The translations under genes were made by a program, and so were the position numbers. The notes beneath the pieces are model-generated. The model was not told the DNA's origin. It searched no databases and worked only from the letters and a program-made list of their open reading frames with translations. 64,000 nt of DNA from Roseiarcus sp963781895 (GTDB taxonomy: Bacteria > Pseudomonadota > Alphaproteobacteria > Rhizobiales > Beijerinckiaceae). Each line of letters starts with the position of its first letter. Positions within the stretch are counted from its first letter, which is position 1. The stretch is from the NCBI GenBank assembly GCA_963781895.1, contig CAWAIM010000031.1, positions 124,001 to 188,000 on the forward strand. Reading direction: 5' to 3'. Positions 54,311-62,888 of this stretch are shown one piece after another.

Positions 54311-55801
54311 TCAGGCCGCCGCCAACAGGCGATCCTTGCTGATCGCCTCGCTCGCGAACTCGTGCGCGATCTCGCCCTTGCGCATCACCAGCACCCGATC
54401 GGCAAGCGACAGAACGGTCTCCGGCTCGGTCGAGAAGACGACGATCGCCATGCCCTGATCGCGCAGGGCGCGCACGATTCTGACGACGTCCTCCTTGGCG
54501 CCGACGTCCATGCCGCGGGTCGGCTCGGCGAGCAGAAGAATCCGGGGCGCATGGGTCAACCATTTCGCCAGCGCGACTTTCTGCTGATTGCCGCCGGAAA
54601 GGGCGCCGAGGCGCGAATCGACGGTGGGCGGGCGAATGTCGAGATTCTTGACCTGCGCCTTGGCGATTTCGCGCTCGCGCTCGGGCTTCAGCAGCCATCG
54701 CGACAGGCGCTCGAGGATCGCGATCGAGATGTTCTTGTAGACAGGCTCGTCGCCGAACAGCATCGACCGGCGGCTTTCCGCGACATAGGCGACGCCCGCC
54801 TTCTTGGCGGCGGTGGTGTTGGACAGCGACATCGCCTTGCCGTCGATTTCGAGCGAACCGCTGTCGGAGCGAAGCCGCCCGAACAGAGTGCGGGCGAGCT
54901 CCAATTGGCCGCAGCCCATGAAGCCGTAGATGCCCAGCACCTCGCCCGCTCGGGCCTCGAACGAAACGTCGCGATACGAGGGAGACAGCGTCAGCTCCCT
55001 GGCGCGCAGGGCCACCGGCGCCTCGGGACGGCTGTCGAGCTTGATCTCGCCGAGATAGCTTTCCTCCAGCTCCTCGCGGCCGGCGCCGATCATCCGCTCG
55101 ATGATCCAGCCCTTGTCGATGGCGGGCGTGACGTCGGTGGTCGCGACCTCGCGGCCGTTGCGAAAGACGGTGATCGCGTCAGAAACCTTCAGGATGTCGT
55201 CGAGGAAGTGCGAGATGAAGACGATGCTTCGGCCGCCCTCCCGCAGCTTGGCGAGGACGGCGAACAGGCGCTCGATTTCCGGCGGCGACAATGCGGACGT
55301 CGGCTCGTCGAGAATGATGATGCGCGCGCCCGAGAACAGCACGCGCGAGAGTTCGACGAGCTGCTGCACGCCGATCGGGAAATCGCCGAGGCGCGCGCGC
55401 GGGTCGATGTCGAGGCCGAGGTTTTTCAATTGCACGGCGGCGGTCTCGGCCATCCGCCGCCAGGCGACGATTCCGAAGCGATCGACCGGCTGGGACCCTA
55501 GAAAGACGTTCTCGGCGACGCTGAGTTCCGGCGCGACGCTGAGCTCCTGGTGCACCATCCCGATGCCGGCCGCCAGCGCGTCGCGCGACGAGCGGAAATG
55601 CACGTCCTTGCCGTCGACGCGCATGCGTCCGGCGTCGGCGGAATGGACGCCGGCGATGATCTTCATCATCGTGCTTTTGCCCGCCCCGTTCTCGCCGGCC
55701 AGACCATGAATCTGGCCGGCGAGCAACGTGAAGTCGACGTCCCGAAGCGCCTGGACGCCGCCAAACGACTTCGAAACGCCGGTCAGTTCGAGAAGCGCCA
55801 T
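54311..55801 (-). CDS. Sugar ABC transporter double ATPase (RbsA type), mtnK-linked
   Basis: 496 residues, two ATPase domains. Domain 1: Walker A GLAGENGAGKSTMMKIIAG (about 33-51), signature FPIGVQQLVELSR, Walker B IIILDEPTSAL. Domain 2: degenerate GFMGCGQLELART, signature LSGGNQQKVALAKWL and ILLLAEPTRGMD, where the usual Walker B Asp-Glu is Ala-Glu. Intact, with ten bases to the permease. Together with the binding proteins it would import methylthioribose or a related sugar, by linkage to mtnK. Confidence 0.9.
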   Translation of the reverse strand: MALLELTGVSKSFGGVQALRDVDFTLLAGQIHGLAGENGAGKSTMMKIIAGVHSADAGRMRVDGKDVHFRSSRDALAAGIGMVHQELSVAPELSVAENVFLGSQPVDRFGIVAWRRMAETAAVQLKNLGLDIDPRARLGDFPIGVQQLVELSRVLFSGARIIILDEPTSALSPPEIERLFAVLAKLREGGRSIVFISHFLDDILKVSDAITVFRNGREVATTDVTPAIDKGWIIERMIGAGREELEESYLGEIKLDSRPEAPVALRARELTLSPSYRDVSFEARAGEVLGIYGFMGCGQLELARTLFGRLRSDSGSLEIDGKAMSLSNTTAAKKAGVAYVAESRRSMLFGDEPVYKNISIAILERLSRWLLKPEREREIAKAQVKNLDIRPPTVDSRLGALSGGNQQKVALAKWLTHAPRILLLAEPTRGMDVGAKEDVVRIVRALRDQGMAIVVFSTEPETVLSLADRVLVMRKGEIAHEFASEAISKDRLLAAA

Positions 55802-55820
55802 CGCCGGCTACCGCAATCGT

Positions 55821-56858
55821 TCAAATGAGGAACTGCTCCTGCATCCACAGCATGCCGTCGGCGTTGGCCTTGGTGACGACCGGGCCGTCGGTGACGATGT
55901 TCTTCGGGATGTCCATCCCGGTCTTCGCGCCGTGGACGACCGCCTGGACGCCGGCGATGATCGCTCCGCCATGGATGCGGCAGGACGGGTTGCGGACGGT
56001 GGCGTACATCTGACCGCCCTGCACCGCCTTGATCGCCGGCGGCATGGCGTCGACGCCGCCGATCTTGATCTCGGTGCGCCCCTTGGCCTCCATCACCTTG
56101 CGGGCGGCCAGCGCCATGTCGTCATTGTGGAAGAACGCCGCGTCGATCTTGGGATATTTGGTCAGCAGCGTCTCCCAGATGCGCGCGACCTTGGTCACGT
56201 CCCAGTCGGCCGGCTGCTCGTCGAGAACCTTGATCTTCGGGAATTTCGAGACGACGGAATGGAAACCCTTGGCGCGTCCCTGCGCCCCGGTATGGCCGAG
56301 CGAGCCCTGGGTCATGATCATCGTGCCTTCGCCGTTGATGGCGTTGACCAGCGCCTGGGTCACCGACGCCCCCATGAACTCGTTGTCGGGCGCGAGAAAC
56401 GTGTGCACGTTGATGCTGTCGAGCGGCGCGATCAGCGTATCCATGTCGATGACCGGAATGCCGGCGTCGATCATCTTGTTGACCGGCGCGGTCAAGGTGC
56501 CGATGCCGAACGCCTGAATGGCGACGAAATCCCACTTCTGCGACGCCATGTTGTCGATCGCCGCGCGCTGCGTGACGTTGTTGAACTGGCCGTCGAACCA
56601 GGTGACGTCGACATTGAACAGCTTGCCCCAATATTCGGCCGCCTGCTTGCCTTGCGCGCACCAGGTCGCCTGCAATCCGGCGTTGGAGAAGGCCGCCTTG
56701 AGCGGCTTCGGCGATTTGCCGGCCTCCTTGGCCATGGCCGCCGCAACGAACGGGTTTGCGCCGAGTCCGCCGAACAGGGCCGCCGCGCCCGCGCCGCCTG
56801 CGGCCGCCTTGAGAAGCTTGCGACGACCCTGCGAAACGAGTCGTGAATTGTCCGACAT
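55821..56858 (-). CDS. Sugar-binding protein with Tat signal, copy 1
   Basis: 345 residues. N-terminal twin-arginine signal SQGRRKLLKAAAGGAGAAAL; mature part is a Peripla_BP_4 sugar binder: PLKAAFSNAGLQATWCAQGK, WFDGQFNNVTQRAAIDNMAS, PVIDMDTLIAPLDSINVHTF and IKIGGVDAMPPAIKAVQGGQ. GGAGGAAACC lies directly before the ATG. Intact copy of a tandemly duplicated gene (see 57133-58171). Tat export is unusual for sugar binders and implies folding before export. Specificity probably methylthioribose by linkage. Confidence 0.9.
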   Translation of the reverse strand: MSDNSRLVSQGRRKLLKAAAGGAGAAALFGGLGANPFVAAAMAKEAGKSPKPLKAAFSNAGLQATWCAQGKQAAEYWGKLFNVDVTWFDGQFNNVTQRAAIDNMASQKWDFVAIQAFGIGTLTAPVNKMIDAGIPVIDMDTLIAPLDSINVHTFLAPDNEFMGASVTQALVNAINGEGTMIMTQGSLGHTGAQGRAKGFHSVVSKFPKIKVLDEQPADWDVTKVARIWETLLTKYPKIDAAFFHNDDMALAARKVMEAKGRTEIKIGGVDAMPPAIKAVQGGQMYATVRNPSCRIHGGAIIAGVQAVVHGAKTGMDIPKNIVTDGPVVTKANADGMLWMQEQFLI

Positions 56859-56871
56859 GGTTTCCTCCGTG

Positions 56872-57111
56872 TCATCCAGGTAGTTGAAACGACCACGCCG
56901 AAGCGTTCGACACGTTGAGTTCCAAGAAACACGTTTTCGCCGGCGCCGAGTTCGGCAGCGACGCGATGATCCTCATCATCGTGATTTTGCCCGCCCCGTT
57001 CTCGCCGGCCAGACCATGAATCTGGCCGGCGAGCGGCGTGAAGTCGACGTCCCGAAGCGCCTGGACGCCGCCAAACGACTTCGAGACGCTCGTCAATGCG
57101 AGCGGCGCCAT
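56872..57111 (-). pseudogene. Duplicated ATPase 5' fragment with altered Walker A
   Basis: 79 codons copying the N-terminus of the ATPase gene at 54311-55801: VSKSFGGVQALRDVDFTPLA and GLAGENGAGKITMMRIIASL. The Walker A Ser is Ile (GKIT for GKST). After about 50 residues the sequence jumps to a block like AGENVFLGTQRVERFGVVVS from later in the gene, so an internal segment is deleted. It lies between the two binding-protein copies and marks the unit of a tandem duplication. Non-functional. Confidence 0.8.
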
Positions 57112-57132
57112 AGCGGCTTCGCGGCGGATGAT

Positions 57133-58171
57133 TCAGATCAGGAACTGCTCCTGCATCCACAGCATGCCGTCGGCGTTGGCCTTGGTGACGACCGGGCCGT
57201 CGGTGACGATGTTCTTGGGAATGTCCGTGCCGGTCTTGGCGCCTTGCACGACCGCCTGGACGCCCGCGATGATCGCTCCGCCGTGGATGCGGCAGGAGGG
57301 ATTGCGGACGGTGGCGTACATCTGACCGCCCTGCACCGCCTTGATCGCCGGCGGCATGGCGTCGACCCCTCCGATCTTGGTCTCGGTGCGGCCTTTGGCC
57401 TCCATCACCTTGCGGGCGGCGAGCGCCATATCGTCATTGTGGAAGAAGGCGGCGTCGATCTTGGGATATTTGGTCAGCAGCGTCTCCCAGATGCGCGCGA
57501 CCTTGGTCACGTCCCAGTCGGCCGGCTGCTCGTCGAGAACCTTGATCTTCGGGAATTTCGAGACGACGGAATGGAAACCCTTGGCCCGTCCCTGCGCCCC
57601 GGTATGGCCCAACGCGCCCTGGGTCATGGTGATGGTGCCTTCGCCGTTGATGGCGTTGACCAGCGCCTGGGTGACCGACGCGCCCATGAACTCGTTGTCA
57701 GGCGCAAGAAACGTGTGCACGTTAATCGTGTCGAGCGGCGCGATCAGCGTATCCATGTCGATGACCGGAATGCCGGCGTCGATCATCTTGTTGACCGGCG
57801 CGGTCAAGCGTGCCGATGCCGAACGCCTGAATGGCGACGAAATCCCACTTCTGCGACGCCATGTTGTCGATCGCGGCGCGCTGCTTGACCGCGTCGAGCT
57901 GGCCGTCGAACCAGGTGACGTCGACATTGAACAGCTTGCCCCAATATTCGGCCGCCTGCTTGCCTTGCGCGCACCAGGTCGCCTGCAATCCGGCGTTGGA
58001 GAAGGCGGCTTTCAGCGGCTTCTCCGACCTGCCGGCTTCCTTGGCCATCGCGGCGGCGATCAGCGGATTGAAGCCGAATCCGCCGAACAGAGCCGCGGCC
58101 CCCGCGCCCGCGGCCGCGGCCTGAATCAGCTTGCGGCGGTCTTGCGAAACGTTTTTCGTGATGTCCGTCAT
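57133..58171 (-). pseudogene. Sugar-binding protein with Tat signal, copy 2, one-base frameshift
   Basis: Near-identical to copy 1 in most blocks, with a Tat signal VSQDRRKLIQAAAAGAGAAA after MTDITKN. ATG 58171 follows the same GGAGGAAACC. Direct comparison with copy 1 shows one inserted C at about 57809 (copy 1 GTCAAGGTGCC, copy 2 GTCAAGCGTGCC) that breaks the frame after GIGTL. Differences elsewhere are mostly synonymous, so both copies were under selection until recently; a sequencing error is possible. Confidence 0.85.
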
Positions 58172-58507
58172 GGTTTCCTCCCTGAACTTGGCGTTTGCCG
58201 CCATCAATAGTCACGATTGCTAGCATGCCACAGAAAACGATTTGAGTTCAATACGCTGGTCGCGGGCGAGGCCGAACGCTCGCGACGCGCTGACAGTCTC
58301 GTCCAGCAGCGCCTGTCCCACGGCGTCGCCAACTCCGAAGCGCAGTCGCCGCCGGGTTGCTGCGGACGAGCCGCGTTATTGCGGAGAATGGCGCGACGTC
58401 CGCAAGGACGATCCGCCAGCGGCCGCTTCCGATCGACAGACCGAAGAGCCGCGCGGGCGGGGACGGCGGGGATCGATCCCCCGTCGGCGCCGTCCCGCGC
58501 GAACCGC
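58172..58507. other. Intergenic region upstream of the importer operon
   Basis: 336 bases between the binding-protein start and the repeat-rich gene. No coding frame resembles a known protein. It should carry the promoter of the importer-mtnK operon, but I see no riboswitch-like fold or clear operator. Confidence 0.4.
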
Positions 58508-59017
58508 TTACGGGCAGGTGTCCCAGAATCCGCTGCGCTGACTCGGATCGGTATAGTACCAGCACAGGCCGGCATGCGGCGGCGGCGGGGCCCAGGCGGC
58601 CGCCGTGGCGGCGCCGACAAATCCGATCGCCGCGCCGGCCGCGATCGCGCCGCCCGGCGCCCAGCGATAGTTCCGTCCCGCCCAGCCGCCGTGATAGACG
58701 CCAACGTTGCGATTGACGTTGACGTTGCGGTTGACGTTGCGGTTGACGTTCCGGTTCACGTTGGCGTTGACGTTTCGGTTGGCGTTATGATGCACGTTGC
58801 GGTTGACGTTCACGTTGCGACTGACGTGCGCGCCGCCTCCCCGATGGGCGCCTCCGCCTCCCCCGTGGCGCATTACGACGGTCGACACATAGCTGTCGGA
58901 ATTGTGCAGGATCGAGTTGGCGCCGCCGAACATCTCCATGGCGCGAGCCTGACCCGCGAAGCCGAGCGAAACCAGGGCGGCCATCACGGCGCCGGTCGCT
59001 GCACTTGAGAATTTCAT
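58508..59017 (-). CDS. Secreted Asn/Val/Arg-repeat protein
   Basis: 169 residues. Signal peptide MKFSSAATGAVMAALVSLGF then AGQARA. Gly/His-rich stretch (HGGGGGAHRGGGAHVSRN, about 51-68) leads into a region of about 40 residues built from NVNRNVN-type repeats (about 67-105), then a hydrophobic GGAIAAGAAIGFVGAATAAA helix and the C-terminal GLCWYYTDPSQRSGFWDTCP with two Cys that could form a disulfide. The C-terminal motif is common in small rhizobial exported proteins; repeats vary. Function unknown, envelope location likely. Confidence 0.8.
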   Translation of the reverse strand: MKFSSAATGAVMAALVSLGFAGQARAMEMFGGANSILHNSDSYVSTVVMRHGGGGGAHRGGGAHVSRNVNVNRNVHHNANRNVNANVNRNVNRNVNRNVNVNRNVGVYHGGWAGRNYRWAPGGAIAAGAAIGFVGAATAAAWAPPPPHAGLCWYYTDPSQRSGFWDTCP

Positions 59018-59304
59018 TGTTGGTTGACCCTTCTTGTCGACAGACGAGCCAAAACGGCCGCCTTCCCTCTAATAAATTTCGGATGTTCGATGCGCCCGCA
59101 TTGTGTTGCGGGGGGACTTCCTCCACGTCAACTTGTTCGGCGCAACGCCGGTTGACCTCCCCGTTGATCGAAAAACTGACTGTTTCTTATCGTTCTCGCA
59201 AGGCGAATCCAAGGCTGCCCGCCGCCCGAAAGGGAGCCGGCCATCATCGCGCCGGGCGGCCATGGTTCCGGAGCGGGCGCCTCAGTCGCGAGGAGGGAGC
59301 CTGT

Positions 59305-59835
59305 TCACAGCACATGCTGTCCGTCGCCGGCGCGCTTGGCGGCCTTCTGGAACTTCTTGATCACCCGGTCGCGCTTGAGCTTGGAAATATGGTCGATGAA
59401 CAGAACGCCGTCGAGATGGTCGATCTCGTGCTGCAGCACTGTGGCCAACAGGCCCTCGGCCAGGATTTCGCGCATTTCTCCTTTGCGGTCGAGGTAGCGG
59501 GCGCGCACCGAGGCGGGCCGCTCGACCTCGGCGTAATATTCCGGGATCGACAGGCAGCCCTCCTCATAGACCGAGCGCTCGTCCGAGACCCATGTGATCT
59601 GCGGATTGACGAACGTCTGCGGCTGCGGCGGCTCGTCCTTCTTGGCGACATCGACCACCAGGAGGCGGATCGGCTCGGCGATCTGGATCGCCGCCAGTCC
59701 GACGCCGGGCGCCTCGTGCATCGTTTCGATCATGTCGTCCATCAGCCGGCGCAGCGCATCGTCGATCCGCTCGATCGTCCGGCTGACCAGGCGCAGCTTC
59801 GGATCGGGCAGGGTGATGATCGGGCGAAGGGCCAT
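59305..59835 (-). CDS. def: Peptide deformylase
   Basis: 176 residues. All three deformylase motifs are present: GVGLAAIQI (about 43-51, GxGxAAxQ), EEGCLSIPE (about 91, Cys metal ligand) and QHEIDHLDG (HExxH about 134-138). It removes the formyl group from nascent proteins. ATG 59835 is chosen; eight residues of open frame upstream have no ribosome site. The C-terminal KKFQKAAKRAG tail is typical. Intact and divergent from rmuC. Positions 59018-59304 upstream of the repeat protein show no gene. Confidence 0.95.
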   Translation of the reverse strand: MALRPIITLPDPKLRLVSRTIERIDDALRRLMDDMIETMHEAPGVGLAAIQIAEPIRLLVVDVAKKDEPPQPQTFVNPQITWVSDERSVYEEGCLSIPEYYAEVERPASVRARYLDRKGEMREILAEGLLATVLQHEIDHLDGVLFIDHISKLKRDRVIKKFQKAAKRAGDGQHVL

Positions 59836-59958
59836 TGGAGGCTGCTCAGGAAGGGGCAAGACCAGGAAAGGGACATACGCGACTGTTAATGATCTGGACA
59901 GGCGCGGTCAAACGTGTTCTTATTTTGTTCCCTTCATCCGCTCTGGCCCGCCTCATTC

Positions 59959-61131
59959 ATGACTCCCGTCTCCCCGATCGCCGTCATCGACGGCGTGCCG
60001 ATCACGCTCCCGCAGGCCTTGGCCGCGCTGGCTGGGTTCATGCTGCTGACGCTGATCGCTCTCACTCGCGCCGGCGCCGCGCGCCGACGCGAGACCCGCG
60101 CGGCGGCGGAGCGGCAGGAAGACATCGAAGCGCGATTCGAAGCGCTCGCCCGGTCGAGCGCCGAGCTCAACGGCCGGGTCGCCGGGATGGCCGAGCAGCT
60201 GGGGTCGCGCCAGTCGGACCTCGCTCGCGTCGTCGCCGACCGGCTCGATTCGGTCGGGGCGCGGCTCGGCGCCGGGCTCGACGCGCAGGCGCGGACCACC
60301 GGCGAGAACCTGGGCCGGCTGAACGAGCGTCTGGCGGTGATCGACGCGGCGCAATCGCGCCTGACCGAGATGACGCGCGAGGTGGTGTCGCTCAAGGACA
60401 TTCTCGCCAACAAACAGGCGCGCGGCGCCTTCGGCCAGGGCCGGATGGAGGCGATCGTGCGCGACGGCCTGCCGGCGGGCGCCTACGACTTCCAGTTCAC
60501 GCTGTCGAACCGCGCCCGGCCCGACTGCGTCATCCGCCTGGCCGGCGACGCGCGCCTGCTGGCGGTCGACGCCAAGTTCCCGCTCGAGGCCTTCTCGGCC
60601 CTGCGCGCGGCGCGCGACGAGGAGGCGCGCAAGGGCGCGCAGGGCAGGGTGCGCGCCGACGTCGGCAAGCACGTGAAGGACATCGCCGAGCGCTATCTTC
60701 TGCCGGGCGAAACGCAGGACATGGCGCTGATGTTCGTGCCCTCGGAGGCGATCTATTCCGATCTGGTCGAGCATTTCGACGACGTGGTGCAGAAGGCGCA
60801 TCGCGCCCGCGTCGTGATCGTCTCGCCGACGCTGATGATGATGGCGATCAACGTCGCCCAGGCGATCCTGCGCGACGCGCGCATGCGCGACGAGGCGCAG
60901 GCGATCCAGGCCGAGGTCGGCAGGCTCGTCAATGACGTCAGGCTCATCGTCGAGCGCGCGAACAAGCTCGAGACCCATTTCGCCCAGGCGCAAGACGATC
61001 TCAACGGCGTCGGCGCGGCGGCTTTAAGGATCGCGCGCCGCGCCGAGCGCATCGAGGGGATGGACTTTTCCCGCGAGGCGGAAGCGGGCGGCGGGCCGGA
61101 CCTCGTCGGCGTGGCGCGGCGGGCGGAGTAG
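59959..61131 (+). CDS. rmuC: DNA recombination protein RmuC
   Basis: 390 residues. N-terminal membrane segment (PQALAALAGFMLLTLIALTR, about 18-37), then a long coiled coil (about 40-145), then the nuclease-like RmuC domain with KQARGAFGQGRMEAIVRDGL, LLAVDAKFPLEAFSALRAAR (DAKFP is the family signature) and DMALMFVPSEAIYSDLVEHF, VVIVSPTLMMMAINVAQAIL. RmuC limits inversions at short repeats. ATG 59959 is the first sensible start. Divergent from def, a neighbour often seen in Alphaproteobacteria. Confidence 0.95.
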   Translation: MTPVSPIAVIDGVPITLPQALAALAGFMLLTLIALTRAGAARRRETRAAAERQEDIEARFEALARSSAELNGRVAGMAEQLGSRQSDLARVVADRLDSVGARLGAGLDAQARTTGENLGRLNERLAVIDAAQSRLTEMTREVVSLKDILANKQARGAFGQGRMEAIVRDGLPAGAYDFQFTLSNRARPDCVIRLAGDARLLAVDAKFPLEAFSALRAARDEEARKGAQGRVRADVGKHVKDIAERYLLPGETQDMALMFVPSEAIYSDLVEHFDDVVQKAHRARVVIVSPTLMMMAINVAQAILRDARMRDEAQAIQAEVGRLVNDVRLIVERANKLETHFAQAQDDLNGVGAAALRIARRAERIEGMDFSREAEAGGGPDLVGVARRAE

Positions 61132-61153
61132 GGCAGGGGGCGCGCGGAAGGAG

Positions 61154-61250
61154 GGCGCCGTCATTGCGAAGAGCGCAAGACGAGCAGTCCAGAGACCGTA
61201 CGACGACGACGTTCGCCCGGATTGCTTGGCTTGGCTGGCAATGACGCGCC
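61154..61250. repeat. Palindromic intergenic repeat (Rhizobiales CGTCATTGCGA type)
   Basis: The ends GGCGCCGTCATTGCGAA (left) and GGCAATGACGCGCC (right) form an imperfect inverted repeat of about 97 bases with inner pairs around AGCAGTCC and GGATTGCTT. Such elements are common between genes in this order and may fold as an RNA hairpin after rmuC. Confidence 0.6.
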
Positions 61251-61283
61251 GGTTCGGGCGTCGACAATGGAAAGGGGCCGTTG

Positions 61284-61688
61284 ATGGACCATGATTCGAA
61301 ATCCTTCGCGCCGATCGTCGTCGACGAGGCGAATGCGCCGCGCGACGGCTGGGACGATCCGGTGCGCGGCCGGATCCATTGGCGCACCCTGTTTTCCCGA
61401 GGACTGACGCCGTCGGAGGGCATGACCTGCGGCGTCGCCGAGCTTGGGCCAGGCGACTGGCTCGGTCTGCATCGGCATGCGCCGCCGGAAATCTATTACG
61501 TGTTCGCCGGCGCCGGGGTCGTGAGCCTCGACGGAAGGGAGATCGCGGTCAAGGCGGGCGCGGCGGTGTTCATTCCCGGCATGGCCGAGCACGGCGTCCG
61601 CCAGACGGGGTCGGAAGTTCTGCGGCTCTTTTATGCCTTTCCGGTCAATTCCTTCGACAGCGTGGAATATCTGTTCTCCGGCGCTTGA
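61284..61688 (+). CDS. Single-domain cupin protein
   Basis: 134 residues. Cupin motif 1 is GDWLGLHRHAPPEIYYVFAG (His, His, Glu ligands at about 67-74) and motif 2 GAAVFIPGMAEHGVRQTG (His about 111). ATG 61284 follows GGAAAGGGG. Size and motifs fit small metal-dependent isomerases, lyases or regulators of the cupin_2 family; no neighbour points to a substrate. Cytosolic. Confidence 0.8.
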   Translation: MDHDSKSFAPIVVDEANAPRDGWDDPVRGRIHWRTLFSRGLTPSEGMTCGVAELGPGDWLGLHRHAPPEIYYVFAGAGVVSLDGREIAVKAGAAVFIPGMAEHGVRQTGSEVLRLFYAFPVNSFDSVEYLFSGA

Positions 61689-61788
61689 GCGCGCCAGCGC
61701 CGGCGCCCGGTTCGCGGGGTTCGCCTTGCCAGCGTCGAGGGGTCGCGCTAGCGGTCCCCAGGCAACCTCGACCGCTCAGGCCCAACAC

Positions 61789-62322
61789 ATGTCCTCCGCT
61801 TCCATGGTCGTCACCCCCTTTGCGGCAGCCCCCGGTCGCCAATGCGGCGGCTGCACGCTCTGCTGCAAGGTCTATGCGCTGCCGGAACTCGAAAAGCCGC
61901 CGGGCGTTTGGTGCCGGCATTGCGCGCCGGGCAGGGGCTGCGCGATCCACGACGCTCTGCCCGAACAGTGCCGGCGATTCTTTTGTCTATGGATGACGGA
62001 CGGGAAAATGCCGCCCGAGTGGCGGCCGGACCGGGCGAAGTTCGTGCTGACGGTTTATCCGCAAAACGGCTTCATCTACGGCCAGGTCGATCCCGGCGCG
62101 CCGGGCGCCTGGCTGAGGCCCCCCTATTACGACGGGCTGCGCGCGATGGCCAAGGCCTTGCTCGAGCAAGGCCGGCATCTCGTCATGTTCGTCGGCGACC
62201 AGGCGACGCTCGTCATGCCCGAGGAGACCTTGCCGCTCGGCAAGATGTCGGCCGCGGACAGTTTTCGCATCGAACGGGCGTTCGGCCCCAAGGGCCCGAC
62301 CTGGCGCGCCGCCAAGGTCTGA
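61789..62322 (+). CDS. YkgJ-family cysteine-cluster protein
   Basis: 177 residues. The N-terminus has the CxxCxxCC cluster GRQCGGCTLCCKVYALPELE (Cys about 19-26), then GVWCRHCAPGRGCAIHDALP and EQCRRFFCLW: eight conserved cysteines thought to bind iron or zinc. The remainder carries FIYGQVDPGAPGAWLRPPYY. ATG 61789 begins MSSASMV; a second Met at 61804 is possible. Similar proteins are widespread in Alphaproteobacteria with no proven function. Confidence 0.82.
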   Translation: MSSASMVVTPFAAAPGRQCGGCTLCCKVYALPELEKPPGVWCRHCAPGRGCAIHDALPEQCRRFFCLWMTDGKMPPEWRPDRAKFVLTVYPQNGFIYGQVDPGAPGAWLRPPYYDGLRAMAKALLEQGRHLVMFVGDQATLVMPEETLPLGKMSAADSFRIERAFGPKGPTWRAAKV

Positions 62323-62431
62323 GGGCAAGAGTCGCGACTCTGGACGCAGGACTCCCTCGGCATTATTTTGCCCTCCGAAGCCGCCGGCGACCCGGCCGGA
62401 ACATTCAGGCTTGGCGGAAAGGAGAGGACTT

Positions 62432-62797
62432 TTGCGACGCTTGCTTCTCGCGGCCGGCATGTGTCTTGGCGTGGTCACGCCGGGCCTCGCCGAGCCGGCC
62501 CAAACCGCGATCCCCGCCACGATGCGCAGTCTGCCGAGCGTGAAGTCGCGCGTCGTGCAGCATATTCCAGCGAACGCTGAGATCGACGTGTCGAGTTGCG
62601 CCGGCGGCTGGTGCTATGGGTCGTGGCGCGATCGGTTCGGCTATGTCCCGGCGGGCGCGGTCGCGGTAGGGCCGCCGGCCGGCGGCGGCTTTCCGCCGGT
62701 CGCCATGGCCCCTCCGCCGGTCGTGGTCGCCCCGGCCTTTGGATGGGGCGGGCCCTATGTCGGGGGCGCTTGGGGTTACGGCTGGCGCCGCTGGTAG
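62432..62797 (+). CDS. Small secreted SH3-like protein
   Basis: 121 residues from TTG 62432, chosen because AAGGAGAGG lies 5-13 bases upstream; an upstream TTG at 62411 has no ribosome site. Signal peptide LRRLLLAAGMCLGVVTPGLA. The mature part has the bacterial SH3 pattern: MRSLPSVKSRVVQHIPANAE, IDVSSCAGGWCYGSWRDRFG with two Cys, YVPAG. The C-terminal 45 residues are Pro/Gly/Ala-rich. Probably periplasmic or cell-wall associated. Confidence 0.8.
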   Translation: MRRLLLAAGMCLGVVTPGLAEPAQTAIPATMRSLPSVKSRVVQHIPANAEIDVSSCAGGWCYGSWRDRFGYVPAGAVAVGPPAGGGFPPVAMAPPPVVVAPAFGWGGPYVGGAWGYGWRRW

Positions 62798-62888
62798 TTC
62801 CCGAGCCCCAGCCCGACGAGGCCCTACCAATGTGCGCCGGCGTCCCTTATATGCGGGCGTGACCCCAGCTTTTCAGGAGACGAAGCGC

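Noticed and set aside
53858..55501. A 547-codon plus-strand frame opposite the ABC genes
   Set aside because: Mirror of the minus-strand ATPase and permease; rich in Arg, Asp and Gly with no domain.
58172..58507. SAM or methionine riboswitch upstream of the mtnK-linked importer
   Set aside because: No recognisable conserved core or kink-turn sequence was seen; would need a covariance-model search to decide.
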